Program-made: the position numbers and the translations under genes
The notes under the pieces: model-generated
Databases searched by the model: none
What the model was told of the DNA's origin: nothing
The model's input: the letters and a program-made list of their open reading frames with translations, nothing else
Shown: in pieces, positions 34,743 to 45,409 of the stretch
Layout of the letters: each line of letters opens with the position of its first letter
How positions within the stretch are numbered: position 1 is the stretch's first letter
NCBI GenBank assembly: GCA_009781175.1
Contig: WQYQ01000007.1
Span: 82,512-146,511 of the forward strand
Reading direction: 5' to 3'
Source of the DNA: Betaproteobacteria bacterium
GTDB taxonomy: Bacteria; Pseudomonadota; Gammaproteobacteria; Burkholderiales; Rhodocyclaceae
Length of the DNA stretch: 64,000 nt

Positions 34743-35422
34743 TTGGCGATCTCCTCGCGCAACTGGGTAGTTTTTTGCCGCGCCCGGTTCAGTTCGTCCT
34801 TGCTCAAACCGGATTCCAGCCGCCCGGTATTAATGGCATCGTTGGCGAGCGTGAACCAGGCGTAGGCGAGCGCGCGATCCTGCTGCACGCCAAGGCCGCG
34901 GTCGTAAAGCTGGCCGAGCTGCATGGCCGCATGTTTGTTGCCGGCGCGCGCCGCCTTTTCGAACCACTGGGCGGCTTCGGCGTCATGGCCGTCGCCGGGA
35001 AGCTGGCGCAAGGTCATGCCCAGATGTTCCTGAACGTCCCTGCGGCCGCCTTGCGCGGCGGTTCTCAAAACATTCAGACCAGCCTCGATGTCCTTGGCTT
35101 GCCCCCAACTGCCCGAAACCAGCGCATCGCCGAGCATGAGTTGGGCTTCCAGCAGCCCGTTATTGGCCGCCCGGTTCAGCCACTGCCACGCCTGCGCCGG
35201 GTCTTTGGCCGCGCCAGCGGTGCCAAAGCGATAGGCCAGCGCCAATTGCAATTGAGCCATGGCATCGTTTTTTTCGGCTGCCGGACGATAGTTGTCGCTG
35301 ACGGTTTTGTCGCTGCGGGTAGCCACTGTGACGGGGATGGCGCAACCCCAGCCGATGATGCTGGCGGCAATCAGGCCCAGCAACATCATCCGGCTGTCTT
35401 TGGCAGGGAGAGAGGTTTTCAT
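34739..35422 (-). CDS. Sel1-repeat envelope protein
   Basis: A 227-residue protein with an N-terminal hydrophobic segment (MMLLGLIAASIIGWGC) that may be a signal peptide or atypical lipobox (W at -2 is unusual). At least three Sel1 repeats follow: AMAQLQLALAYRFG, DPAQAWQWLNRAANNGLLEAQLMLGDAL, and AEAAQWFEKAARAGNKHAAMQLGQLYDRGLGV. Such repeats act as protein-interaction scaffolds. The ATG at 35422 overlaps the stop of the Lgt-like gene; a much longer open frame upstream is a shadow of that gene. Confidence 0.85.
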   Translation of the reverse strand: MKTSLPAKDSRMMLLGLIAASIIGWGCAIPVTVATRSDKTVSDNYRPAAEKNDAMAQLQLALAYRFGTAGAAKDPAQAWQWLNRAANNGLLEAQLMLGDALVSGSWGQAKDIEAGLNVLRTAAQGGRRDVQEHLGMTLRQLPGDGHDAEAAQWFEKAARAGNKHAAMQLGQLYDRGLGVQQDRALAYAWFTLANDAINTGRLESGLSKDELNRARQKTTQLREEIAK

Positions 35423-36183
35423 GAACAGGTTTCCATTTTGCGCAAAGCCTTGCGCAGCGGCGGCAGGCTCAGCGGCACATAGCACAGCAGCGCCAACAGG
35501 CAGGCCCACTGGATGCCGCTGAGTCCCAGAGGATAAACATAAGGCACGGGCTTGAGAAAATCGATGCCCAAACGCCACAGCAGATAGGCGATCAACATCA
35601 GCCTGAACATCGCGCCGGGCACAGATTTCAAGCGTGGCTGCCAGCGTTTGAGCAACAGCCAGAGCAGCCCGGCAAAGATGATTTCGTAAAGCTGCGTCGG
35701 ATGGCGGGGCAAGCCATCGCCGAAGTCGACGCCCCACGGCAGGCTGGTGGGCACGCCATAGGTGCCGTCGTTCAATCCGGCCAGAAAGCAGCCGATCCTG
35801 CCGATCATCAAACCGAGCAGAATGGGAAAGACAAACAGATCGCCCGTCGATGACCGATAGCCGCAGAGTTTTTTGCCCAGTTCGACCCCGATCAAACCAC
35901 CCAGCAGGCCACCAACCATGGATTGACCGCCAAACAGAAAGTCCCGCCACCCGCTGCCATCCGTCCACAGGTGCGGCGCTTCCAGCCAGAACATCAGCTT
36001 GTTGCCCACGGACGCGCCGGCGAGGCAACCGAGCAGGACGATGAAGCTCTGGCCGTGGGTGACGGACGGCAGGGCTTGAGCGCGCCGCAGGAAGAAGTAA
36101 TAGCGCGCACCGATCATCATCGCCGCCGCTTCGAAGAGGGTATGGACGGCGCGCGCGGTGTCAGGGTTTTGAATCGTCAACAT
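35419..36183 (-). CDS. Divergent prolipoprotein diacylglyceryl transferase (Lgt) family protein
   Basis: A 254-residue protein with about seven transmembrane segments. The Lgt hallmark region appears as GRIGCFLAGLNDGTYGVPTSLPWGVDF then RHPTQLYE. Compared with E. coli Lgt, the essential Arg143 is kept, but Asn146 reads Cys, Glu151 reads Leu and His103 reads Val (GGQSMVGG), so classical Lgt chemistry is doubtful. It is the first gene of the overlapping operon with two Sel1 proteins and the Tes-like radical SAM enzyme. It probably binds phospholipid; reaction unknown. Confidence 0.85.
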   Translation of the reverse strand: MLTIQNPDTARAVHTLFEAAAMMIGARYYFFLRRAQALPSVTHGQSFIVLLGCLAGASVGNKLMFWLEAPHLWTDGSGWRDFLFGGQSMVGGLLGGLIGVELGKKLCGYRSSTGDLFVFPILLGLMIGRIGCFLAGLNDGTYGVPTSLPWGVDFGDGLPRHPTQLYEIIFAGLLWLLLKRWQPRLKSVPGAMFRLMLIAYLLWRLGIDFLKPVPYVYPLGLSGIQWACLLALLCYVPLSLPPLRKALRKMETCS

Positions 36184-36248
36184 GGCTCAGGTTTGAGCCT
36201 CAAACGGATTCAGCAGCGCGACGTTGAAATGAAAGGGTAGGCCAAACC

Positions 36249-36593
36249 TCATTGTGGGTTAGCGCGGACGGGAACCGGTTGAGGCTTTTTACCTCCCCAA
36301 AGCCGGTTGCAAAGATATGGAGAGCCTTGGCCGTAACAGTTGTTCGGTCGATAGCTGCTTGTATCAAGAGCATAGCCTTTGCTTTGCATGCATCTCTCGG
36401 CTGAGGCAGCCTCGCTTTCGTTGAGGTCATTGGCAAGCCTTGTGTCTTTGTATCCACAGAGCCGCATGTCCTTTTTTACTTCAGCGACCGTAACCCCATT
36501 CTTGCGCCATGCCTCGAAAACGTCTTTTGGTGGAGAGTAATCAAGAGAAGCACAACCTGCGAGCAGTGCAACAGCGAAAAGCCTTGGGTCCAT
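36249..36593 (-). CDS. Small cysteine-containing lipoprotein of unknown function
   Basis: A 114-residue protein starting MDPRLFAVALLAGCASLDYSPP; LAGC is a good lipobox, giving a short mature lipoprotein. Four further cysteines occur (RLCGYKD, ERCMQSKGY, NNCYGQG, YLCNRLWGG), probably two disulfides. GYKDTRLANDLNESEAASAERCM resembles small proteobacterial lipoproteins with no assigned role. It sits 65 bases upstream of the Lgt-like gene on the same strand and may share its promoter. Base composition is visibly lower in GC than the flanks. Confidence 0.7.
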   Translation of the reverse strand: MDPRLFAVALLAGCASLDYSPPKDVFEAWRKNGVTVAEVKKDMRLCGYKDTRLANDLNESEAASAERCMQSKGYALDTSSYRPNNCYGQGSPYLCNRLWGGKKPQPVPVRANPQ

Positions 36594-36730
36594 AACTTAC
36601 GATCACCGTTGAGAAAAGCGCCAATGTTACCGTGGGAAACGGCGCCCTCCACACGCGTAACAGCTGCCAAGGATGCGCGCGACTCCGGTAAGCTCTCGTC
36701 TTCTTCGAATCAGCCCCAAGAGTTTTTGTC

Positions 36731-38395
<1,665 letters not shown>

Positions 38396-38418
38396 ACGTT
38401 TGAAAGCCGGCCCAATGG

Positions 38419-38449
38419 AAAAGCCCCTCAAAACTTTTGAGGGGCTTTT
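38419..38449. terminator. Bidirectional intrinsic terminator between ettA and glmS
   Basis: Perfect inverted repeat AAAAGCCCCTCAAAA / TTTTGAGGGGCTTTT with a one-base centre. The T-rich arms on both strands fit a shared terminator for the convergent ettA and glmS genes. Confidence 0.9.
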
Positions 38450-38512
38450 CAGTCCGAATCGATTACTTCACCGAGAACGCCGCACTTCAGCGTAGCGTTT
38501 GCATGCGGTAGA

Positions 38513-40342
38513 TCACTCCACCGTCACGCTCTTCGCCAGGTTGCGCGGTTTATCCACGTCGGTGCCGCGCGCGCAGGCGGTGTGGTAGGCGAGCAGTTGC
38601 ATCGGGGCAACGTGGAGAATCGGCGACAGCGCGCCGTAGTGCTCGGGCATGCGGATCACATGGACGCCGGGGCCGCTTTCGATATGCGTGTCGGCGTCGG
38701 CGAAAACATAGAGTTCGCCGCCGCGCGTGCGGACTTCCTGCATATTGCTTTTGAGCTTGTCGACGAGCGTGTCGTTGGGCGCGACGGTGACGACGGGCAT
38801 TGAGGCGTCGACAAGCGCGAGCGGGCCGTGCTTGAGTTCGCCGGCCGGATAGGCTTCGGCGTGGATATAGGAAATTTCCTTGAGCTTGAGCGCGCCTTCG
38901 AGCGCGATCGGGTAGTGCATGCCGCGCCCCAGGAAGAGGGCGTTTTGCTTCTTGGCGAATTCTTCCGACCACGCCATGATCTGCGGTTCGAGCGCGAGCA
39001 CGGCTTGCAGCGCGACGGGCAGGTGGCGCATGGCTTTGAGATGGGCGGCTTCCTGCTCCGCGCTCAGGTTTCCGCGCACTTTCGCGAGCGCCAGCGTGAG
39101 CAGGAACAGGCCCGCAAGCTGCGTGGTGAAAGCCTTGGTCGAAGCGACGCCGATTTCTACACCGGCGCGCGTCACGTAGGCCAGCTTGCATTCGCGCACC
39201 ATCGCCGAGGTGGAGACGTTGCAGATCGTCAGCGTGTGTTCCATGCCGAGGCTGCGCGCATGTTTGAGCGCGGCAATCGTGTCGGCGGTTTCGCCGGACT
39301 GCGAAATCGTGACGACGAGGCTGCGCGGATTCGGCACGCTGTCGCGGTAGCGGTATTCGCTCGCGATTTCGACGTTCGTGGAAATGCGCGCAATCGATTC
39401 GAGCCAGTATTTGGCGGTGCAGCCGGCGTAGTAGCTGGTGCCGCAGGCGAGAATCAGAACCGAGTCGATCTGTTTGAAGACTTCTGCGGCCTGCTCGCCG
39501 AAGAGGTCCGGCGTGATCGCCTCGACGCCTTGCAGCGTGTCGCCAATCGCGCGCGGCTGTTCGAAAATTTCCTTCTGCATGAAGTGCCGATATGGCCCAA
39601 GTTCGGCCGCGCCGCTATAGGCGTGCACGGTGCGGACCGGCCTTTCGGCGCGGACGAAGTTGTCTTTGTTGCTGCGCGCTTCGATCCAGTATTTGCCGAG
39701 CTGCAGATCGACGACATCGCCTTCTTCGAGGTAGACGATCTGGTCGGTGACGCCCGCGAGCGCCATCGCGTCCGAAGCAAGGAAGTTTTCGCCCTCGCCG
39801 ACGCCAAGCACGAGCGGCGAACCTTCGCGCGCGCCGATCACGCGGTGCGGTTCGTCGCGGCAGAACACGGCGATCGCATAAGCGCCCTTGAGCCGCGCGG
39901 TGGCGAGTTTGACGGCGGCAAACAGATCGCCATCGTAAAAGTGGTCGATCAGGTGCGCGATGACTTCGGTGTCGGTCTGGCTGTCGAAGGTGTAGCCCTT
40001 GGCGCGCAGTTCCTCGCGCAGTTCGGCGTGGTTTTCAATGATGCCGTTGTGCACGAGCGCGATGCGCTCGCGCGAGAACAGCGGGTGGGCGTTATGCACC
40101 GCCGGCGCGCCGTGCGTGGCCCAGCGCGTGTGGGCGATGCCGGTGAAGCCTTCGACGTGCTCGGCGCGAACCTGCGCGTCGAGTTCGGCCACGCGCGAGG
40201 TGCTGCGCGCACGGCGCAGCGCGCCATCCTGATAAACCGCGACGCCGCAGGAGTCGTAGCCACGGTATTCAAGCCGCTTGAGACCTTCAACCAGAATGGG
40301 AACGATATTGCGCTGAGCGACTGCACCGACGATGCCACACAT
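38513..40342 (-). CDS. glmS: Glutamine--fructose-6-phosphate aminotransferase (isomerizing)
   Basis: Makes glucosamine-6-phosphate, the first step towards UDP-GlcNAc. 609 residues. The N-terminal glutaminase starts MCGIVGAV with Cys2 as nucleophile and has HTRWATHG and HNGIIENH. Two SIS sugar-isomerase domains follow ([22 protein letters not shown] and the C-terminal [12 protein letters not shown]). glmU is not adjacent in this window. Divergent from the Lrp-type gene across a roughly 145-base AT-richer region that must hold both promoters. Confidence 0.98.
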   Translation of the reverse strand: MCGIVGAVAQRNIVPILVEGLKRLEYRGYDSCGVAVYQDGALRRARSTSRVAELDAQVRAEHVEGFTGIAHTRWATHGAPAVHNAHPLFSRERIALVHNGIIENHAELREELRAKGYTFDSQTDTEVIAHLIDHFYDGDLFAAVKLATARLKGAYAIAVFCRDEPHRVIGAREGSPLVLGVGEGENFLASDAMALAGVTDQIVYLEEGDVVDLQLGKYWIEARSNKDNFVRAERPVRTVHAYSGAAELGPYRHFMQKEIFEQPRAIGDTLQGVEAITPDLFGEQAAEVFKQIDSVLILACGTSYYAGCTAKYWLESIARISTNVEIASEYRYRDSVPNPRSLVVTISQSGETADTIAALKHARSLGMEHTLTICNVSTSAMVRECKLAYVTRAGVEIGVASTKAFTTQLAGLFLLTLALAKVRGNLSAEQEAAHLKAMRHLPVALQAVLALEPQIMAWSEEFAKKQNALFLGRGMHYPIALEGALKLKEISYIHAEAYPAGELKHGPLALVDASMPVVTVAPNDTLVDKLKSNMQEVRTRGGELYVFADADTHIESGPGVHVIRMPEHYGALSPILHVAPMQLLAYHTACARGTDVDKPRNLAKSVTVE

Positions 40343-40486
40343 GAAAATTCTCCGGCTGGCGAAATTGAGATGTCGGGAATATAGGCGTACTTGAGCAAAA
40401 AACGCTTGCTGTTTTCACGCTCAAATGCAATAAAATTCCACATCACATAGAGATTGAAAAAATATTCCACTAATAGGATGTTTGTG

Positions 40487-40987
40487 ATGGAAAATTCCGA
40501 ACGACCGCAAAATTCTGTTATGACCGTTGATGCAACCGATCTGCGCATCCTCGCGCAGCTCCAGCGCGACGCTGCATTGACGAACGACGCCCTGGCCGCG
40601 CGGGTGCACGTTTCGCCCGCCACGTGTTTGCGGCGGGTGCGGCGGCTGGTCGAGATTGGCGTGATCGAGCGCCGCGTGGCGATTCTGTCGGCGGAACGGC
40701 TCGGCGCTGGGCTGACCGGAATCGTTGAAATCACGCTCGACCGGCAGACCACCGAATCCGCACACGACTTCGAACAACACGCGACCGCGGAGGACGCGGT
40801 GCAGCAATGCTATCGCGTCACGAGCGGCCCGGATTTCGTGCTGATCGTGCAGGTCGCGGACATGGAGGCGTATCACGCGCTTGCGCATCGTTTGTTCGGC
40901 GGCGAAGCGAACGTGCGCAATGTGCGGACTTTCTTCTCGGTGCATCGCGCCAAATTCGTGCCGGCGATCGCTTTGCCGACACAGTAA
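40487..40987 (+). CDS. Lrp/AsnC family transcriptional regulator
   Basis: A 166-residue regulator with N-terminal helix-turn-helix (TDLRILAQLQRDAALTNDALAARVHVSPATCLRRVRRL) and a C-terminal RAM/ACT-like ligand domain (VTSGPDFVLIVQVADMEAYHAL). The ATG at 40487 is chosen because AGGA precedes it by eight bases; longer frames start at 40454. Amino-acid responsive regulation is typical for the family; the target is unknown. Divergent from glmS. Confidence 0.93.
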   Translation: MENSERPQNSVMTVDATDLRILAQLQRDAALTNDALAARVHVSPATCLRRVRRLVEIGVIERRVAILSAERLGAGLTGIVEITLDRQTTESAHDFEQHATAEDAVQQCYRVTSGPDFVLIVQVADMEAYHALAHRLFGGEANVRNVRTFFSVHRAKFVPAIALPTQ

Positions 40988-41053
40988 AACTTGTTGTCAT
41001 CAACGTGATCGTATAATCGCGCCTCGTCTATTCCCAACGCTTTCCCCCATCTC

Positions 41054-41881
41054 ATGGATATTCTGCTTCTGCTCAAGGCCCTGATTCTCGGCATCGTCGA
41101 GGGCTTGACCGAGTTTTTGCCGGTTTCTTCGACCGGCCACCTGATTCTTGTCGGCGGACTGCTGAACTTCAACGACGAGCGCGGCAAACTGTTCGAGATC
41201 GTGATTCAGTCCGGCGCGATTCTCGCCGTCGTGTGGGAATACCGGCAGCGGCTGTCCGACGCCGTGACGCATGCGTTCAGCGACCGCCAGGCGCAGCATT
41301 TTCTGATCAATCTCGCGATCGCTTTCGTTCCGCTCGCCGCGCTCGGCCTGCTTTTCGGCAAGGCCATCAAAGCACATTTGTTCAATGCGCCAACGGTGGC
41401 GACGACCTTCATCCTCGGCGGCTTCATCATTCTTTGGGCCGAACAGCGCCAGAAAACCACCGTGCGCGTCGAAGTGGTCGAGCGGATGAGCTACCTCGAC
41501 GCCCTGAAACTCGGCATCGCCCAGGCATTCGCATTGATTCCCGGCACTTCGCGTTCGGGCGCGACGATCATCGGCGGGATGCTGTTCGGGCTCTCGCGCC
41601 GGGCCGCGACGGAGTTTTCATTCTTTCTCGCCGTCCCGACGCTTATCATCGCCTCGCTTTACCAGCTCTACAAAGAGCGCGCGCTGCTTTCGGCCGACGA
41701 TCTGGGCATGTGGGCGGTCGGTTTCCTGGCCGCCTTCGCTTCCGCCTTCCTCTGTGTGCGCTGGCTGCTGCGCTATATCATGACGCACGACTTCAAGATC
41801 TTTGCCTGGTATCGCATCGCGTTCGGCCTGTTGATTCTGCTGACCTGGCAAATGGGCTGGATCGATTGGGTCGATAACTGA
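41054..41881 (+). CDS. uppP: Undecaprenyl-diphosphatase
   Basis: Integral membrane phosphatase that recycles undecaprenyl pyrophosphate, the carrier for peptidoglycan precursors. 275 residues with about eight hydrophobic helices. Diagnostic motifs are [17 protein letters not shown] and [20 protein letters not shown]. It starts at the ATG at 41054 and is followed 16 bases later by the yqiA-like gene, probably in the same transcript. Confidence 0.97.
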   Translation: MDILLLLKALILGIVEGLTEFLPVSSTGHLILVGGLLNFNDERGKLFEIVIQSGAILAVVWEYRQRLSDAVTHAFSDRQAQHFLINLAIAFVPLAALGLLFGKAIKAHLFNAPTVATTFILGGFIILWAEQRQKTTVRVEVVERMSYLDALKLGIAQAFALIPGTSRSGATIIGGMLFGLSRRAATEFSFFLAVPTLIIASLYQLYKERALLSADDLGMWAVGFLAAFASAFLCVRWLLRYIMTHDFKIFAWYRIAFGLLILLTWQMGWIDWVDN

Positions 41882-41897
41882 GCGTTCCACACCCGCA

Positions 41898-42470
41898 ATG
41901 ATTCTTTACCTGCACGGCTTCCGTTCCGCGCCGGCTTCCAGCAAGGCGCGGACGCTCGCCGCACGGATGACGGAGCTTGGGCTGGCCGACCGCTTCTGGT
42001 GCGAGCAGCTATCGTATGAACCCGCGCACGCGATTGCCCAGGTCGAAGCACAAATTGCCCGCGCGGCGACGCCGCCGGTGCTCGTCGGCAGTTCGCTCGG
42101 CGGTTTCTATGCGACATGGCTGGCCGAGCGTCACGACCTGCGCGCAGTGCTCGTCAATCCGGCCGTGTTTAACGACGGTTTCGACGCCGAGCCCTTCCTC
42201 GGCGAGCACGCAAACCTGTATACCGGCGAACGTTTCGAATTCACGCCGGAGCATGCCCGGCAGATTTTCGATCTGCGCCTGACGCGGATCGCAAACCCCG
42301 CGCGTTTCTGGCTGCTCGCCGAAGAGGACGACGAAGTGCTGGACACGCGCATCGCGGTGGCGCATTTCGCCGGCGCGCGGCAAACGATTCTTGCCGGGGG
42401 CGATCACTCCTTCACGCGTTGGGATGACTACGTTGATTCGGTGATCCGTTTCGCCGGCCTGCTGCCTTGA
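41898..42470 (+). CDS. yqiA: YqiA/YcfP-type alpha/beta-fold esterase
   Basis: A 190-residue small esterase: MILYLHGFRSAPASSKA at the start, nucleophile in VLVGSSLGGFYATWLAE, VNPAVF, the acid in LLAEEDDEVLD and the histidine in GGDHSF. These are the marks of the UPF0227/YqiA family, which cleaves short acyl esters in vitro. E. coli yqiA lies near parE; here parE is 6.5 kb further on. Its TGA stop overlaps the TTG start of rarD. Confidence 0.9.
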   Translation: MILYLHGFRSAPASSKARTLAARMTELGLADRFWCEQLSYEPAHAIAQVEAQIARAATPPVLVGSSLGGFYATWLAERHDLRAVLVNPAVFNDGFDAEPFLGEHANLYTGERFEFTPEHARQIFDLRLTRIANPARFWLLAEEDDEVLDTRIAVAHFAGARQTILAGGDHSFTRWDDYVDSVIRFAGLLP

Positions 42471-43351
42471 GCGTGCCGATCGACCGGCGCGGCGCTTGGT
42501 GCGCGCTGACTGCTTTTTTCATCTGGGGCGTTTCGCCGCTGTTCTTCAAGGCGCTTGCCTGGCTGCCCGCGCTTGAAATCGTCGCGCACCGCGTCCTCTG
42601 GTCGGTGCCCTTGCTCGCGCTGTGGATCGGCTGGCGGCAAGGCTTCGGCGTCGCGGCGGGCGTATTTTCCCGGCCGCGCCTGCTCGCCTTGCTGTGTTTG
42701 ACGACCATGCTGACGGGATGCAACTGGCTGCTCTATGTTTGGGCGATCGTAAGCGGGCATACGGTCGAAGCGAGCCTCGGCTATTTCATCAATCCGCTTT
42801 TCAACGTCGCGCTGGGCGCTCTGGTGCTGGGCGAACGGCTGCGGCGATTGCAGTGGTGCGCGGTCACTCTGGCCGCGACAGGCGTGATTGCGCGTGTCGC
42901 CCTCCTGGGCCATTTGCCCTGGATTGCGCTGGGACTGGCCGGCACTTTCGGGCTGTATGGCTTGTTGCGCAAGCGCGCGCCGATCGATTCGGTCAATGGC
43001 CTGTTTGTCGAAACGCTGCTTGCGCTGCCGTTTGCGGCAGGGTTTCTCGCCTGGTCGGCCAGCCAACATCAATTGCATGGCGGCGGCCGGGGCTGGGGCT
43101 TGTTGCTGATTCCCCTGGCGGGGTTGGTTACGACGGTGCCGCTCGCCCTGTTCGCGGAAGGCGTGCGCCGCCTGCCGCTGTCAACGCTGGGCCTCCTGCA
43201 ATATCTCGCGCCGACGCTGCAATTCGTGTGCGCCGTGCTGATCTTTCACGAAGCGTTCAGCATCGGACAGCTCGGCAGTTTCGCCTTGATCTGGACCGGC
43301 CTGGCGCTCTATTCCTGGGATGCCTGGCGTACGCTTCCGCGCGTTGCTTGA
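42467..43351 (+). CDS. rarD: RarD-type EamA-family permease
   Basis: A 294-residue inner-membrane protein with ten predicted helices, starting RRGAWCALTAFFIWGVSPLFFKALAWLPALEIVAHRVLWSVPL, which is the RarD signature. HTVEASLGYFINPLFNVALGALVLGERL and the closing FALIWTGLALYSWD also match. The start is a TTG at 42467 coupled to the yqiA stop; a GTG at 42473 is the alternative. Substrate unknown for this subfamily. Confidence 0.9.
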   Translation: MSVPIDRRGAWCALTAFFIWGVSPLFFKALAWLPALEIVAHRVLWSVPLLALWIGWRQGFGVAAGVFSRPRLLALLCLTTMLTGCNWLLYVWAIVSGHTVEASLGYFINPLFNVALGALVLGERLRRLQWCAVTLAATGVIARVALLGHLPWIALGLAGTFGLYGLLRKRAPIDSVNGLFVETLLALPFAAGFLAWSASQHQLHGGGRGWGLLLIPLAGLVTTVPLALFAEGVRRLPLSTLGLLQYLAPTLQFVCAVLIFHEAFSIGQLGSFALIWTGLALYSWDAWRTLPRVA

Positions 43352-43397
43352 GCATGTCACTCGTTATAATGTGTGGTTTGCCACATTCCCTACAGCT

Positions 43398-45329
43398 ATG
43401 CATGTGATGTTCGAAGAGGATGGCGTTTTTAAGACCGGAACCATCCTGACTCAGTCCGACGCGTCGCTACAGGTCGAAACGCCGCACGGTAAACGGCTCA
43501 AACTCAAGAGCGCGAATGTACTGCTGCGCTTCGATTCGCCCGCCGCGAGCGAGCTTCTGCCGCGCGCCGAAAACGAAGTGCAGGGGCTGGAAACCGAATT
43601 CCTCTACGAAGTGTGCGGCGATGCGGAATTCGGTTTCGAAGAGCTGGCGGCCGATTATTTCGGACACACTCCGAACCCGGTCGAAGCGACCGCGCTGTTG
43701 CTCAAGCTGCATGCCGCGCCGATCTGGTTTCACCGCAAAGGACGCGGCCGTTTCCGCAAAGCGCCGCCCGAAATCCTCCAGGCGGCGCTGGCAGGGCTCG
43801 AAAAGAAGCGCCAGCAGCAGGAAACCGTCGAACGTCTCGCCGCCGAGCTGGCCGCGGGGAGCTTGCCGGCCGAAGTCGCGGCGATCCTGCCGCAATTGCT
43901 GACCAAACCCGACCGCAACCGGCTCGAAACCAAAGCCGTCGAAATGGCGTGCGAAACGAGCGGCAAAAACTTGCCGCAATTGCTGCTCGCCTGCGGCGCG
44001 TTTGATTCGGCTTACGCCTATCACCGCGCACGTTTCCTCTCGGAACACTTTCCCGAAGGCACGGGCTTCCCCGAGCTGGCGTTTCCCGCGCTGCCGGAAG
44101 ACCTGCCGCGCGCCGAAGTGCGGGCTTTTTCGATCGATGACGCCACGACGACCGAAATCGACGATGCACTTTCCCTCACCCCGCGCACCGACGGCGGCTG
44201 GCGGATCGGCATTCATATCGCGGCGCCGGGCTTGGGGATTCCGCCCGGCTCACCGCTCGACGCCGTGGCGCGCAAACGGCTCTCGACCGTATATATGCCG
44301 GGCGAAAAAATCACGATGCTGCCCGACGCGGTAGTCGAGCGCTTCACCTTGAGCGGCGGGCGCGATTGCCCGGCGCTTTCGCTGTATGTGGACATCCGCG
44401 CCGACTATTCAATCATCGGCTACGAAAACCGGATCGAAAACGTTCCCGTCGTCGCTAATCTGCGCCATCACGACATCGAGCCCTTGTTCAACGAAGAAAC
44501 GCTCGCAAACGGCTTGGCGGAATTCACCTGGCGCGACGAACTGGTCCGGCTGTGGGAATTCGCCTGCGTGCTCGAAGCCGGGCGCGGCAAACCGTCTGCG
44601 AACGCGACAAGCTTCGATTTCAACTTCTACGTCGACTGGTCGGCGCAGACGGCCGACGGTCCGGGCCGTGTCAGCATCGAGCGGCGTCCGCGCGGCTCGC
44701 CGCTCGACAAACTCGTCGCCGAGTTGATGATTCTGGCCAACAACACCTGGGGCCGCGCGCTGTCCAAAGCCGGCATTCCCGGCATCTACCGTGCCCAGAC
44801 CGGCGGCCGCGTGCGCATGACGACGGCCGCCGCGCCACACGAAGGACTCGGCGTCGATTGTTACGCCTGGTCCACCTCGCCCTTGCGCCGTCATGTAGAC
44901 CTCATCAACCAGCGCCAGCTGATCGCGCTGATACGTGGCGAACCCGCGCCGTTCGCACGTGGCTCGGCGGAGCTCGCGGCGGCGATGAACGATTTCGAAA
45001 TCACCTATGCGGCCTATGCCGACCATCAACGCCAGATGGAACGTTATTGGTGCCTGCGCTGGCTGCGCCAGCAAAGCGATTTGACGCCGACCGCGCAGGT
45101 GCTGCGCGAAAGTCTCGTCCGCCTCGACGAGATTCCCCTCGTCCAGCGCCTGCCCTCGCTGCCGCCGCTCGACCCCGGTACGCGGGTGCGGCTGGCCGTC
45201 GAAGGCTTCGACGATCTGGCCATCGAAGCGCAAATGCGCTATCTCGAAACGCTGGATGCCAATTCGCGGCAAGGAAACCCCAGCCCTGAGTCTGAGGCGG
45301 CTCGCGAAACCGATGTCGATGAGGCTTAA
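43398..45329 (+). CDS. RNB-domain (RNase II-like) ribonuclease
   Basis: A 643-residue exoribonuclease. The RNB catalytic region is AFSIDDATTTEIDDALSL, with the aspartates that bind magnesium, then RLSTVYMPGEKITMLPD, and DKLVAELMILANNTWGRALSKAGIPGIYRAQ towards the C-terminus. The N-terminal region differs from classical Rnb and RNase R and has a charged coiled-coil segment (EKKRQQQETVERLAAELAAG). ATG at 43398. A repeat copy lies just beyond the stop. Confidence 0.92.
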   Translation: MHVMFEEDGVFKTGTILTQSDASLQVETPHGKRLKLKSANVLLRFDSPAASELLPRAENEVQGLETEFLYEVCGDAEFGFEELAADYFGHTPNPVEATALLLKLHAAPIWFHRKGRGRFRKAPPEILQAALAGLEKKRQQQETVERLAAELAAGSLPAEVAAILPQLLTKPDRNRLETKAVEMACETSGKNLPQLLLACGAFDSAYAYHRARFLSEHFPEGTGFPELAFPALPEDLPRAEVRAFSIDDATTTEIDDALSLTPRTDGGWRIGIHIAAPGLGIPPGSPLDAVARKRLSTVYMPGEKITMLPDAVVERFTLSGGRDCPALSLYVDIRADYSIIGYENRIENVPVVANLRHHDIEPLFNEETLANGLAEFTWRDELVRLWEFACVLEAGRGKPSANATSFDFNFYVDWSAQTADGPGRVSIERRPRGSPLDKLVAELMILANNTWGRALSKAGIPGIYRAQTGGRVRMTTAAAPHEGLGVDCYAWSTSPLRRHVDLINQRQLIALIRGEPAPFARGSAELAAAMNDFEITYAAYADHQRQMERYWCLRWLRQQSDLTPTAQVLRESLVRLDEIPLVQRLPSLPPLDPGTRVRLAVEGFDDLAIEAQMRYLETLDANSRQGNPSPESEAARETDVDEA

Positions 45330-45340
45330 CCACGAGTTTT

Positions 45341-45380
45341 GTGGCGAAGAAGCCTCAAGCTTCAGCTTGAGGTGATTCAC
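45341..45380 (+). repeat. Dispersed palindromic repeat, copy 4
   Basis: Reads GTGGCGAAGAAGCCTCAAGC then TTCAGCTTGAGGTGATTCAC. The perfect eight-base stem CCTCAAGC/GCTTGAGG encloses TTCA. It lies between the RNB ribonuclease stop and the TonB-like gene and may act as an mRNA end-protecting hairpin. Confidence 0.8.
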
Positions 45381-45409
45381 AGCGTTTCAGCAGGTAAACT
45401 TTAGCCGCA

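Noticed and set aside
34739..36028. Extended 429-residue version of the Sel1 protein
   Set aside because: The first ~200 residues are an alternative-frame reading of the Lgt-like gene; the real start is the ATG at 35422 coupled to that gene's stop.
36184..36248. Possible third attC site upstream of the Lgt-like gene
   Set aside because: There is a small hairpin (GTTTGAG/CTCAAAC) but no GTTRRRY core in the right place and no paired R''/R' boxes.
38828..40384. 518-codon open frame antisense to glmS
   Set aside because: Fully inside glmS, no domain, Arg/Phe/Val-biased shadow composition.
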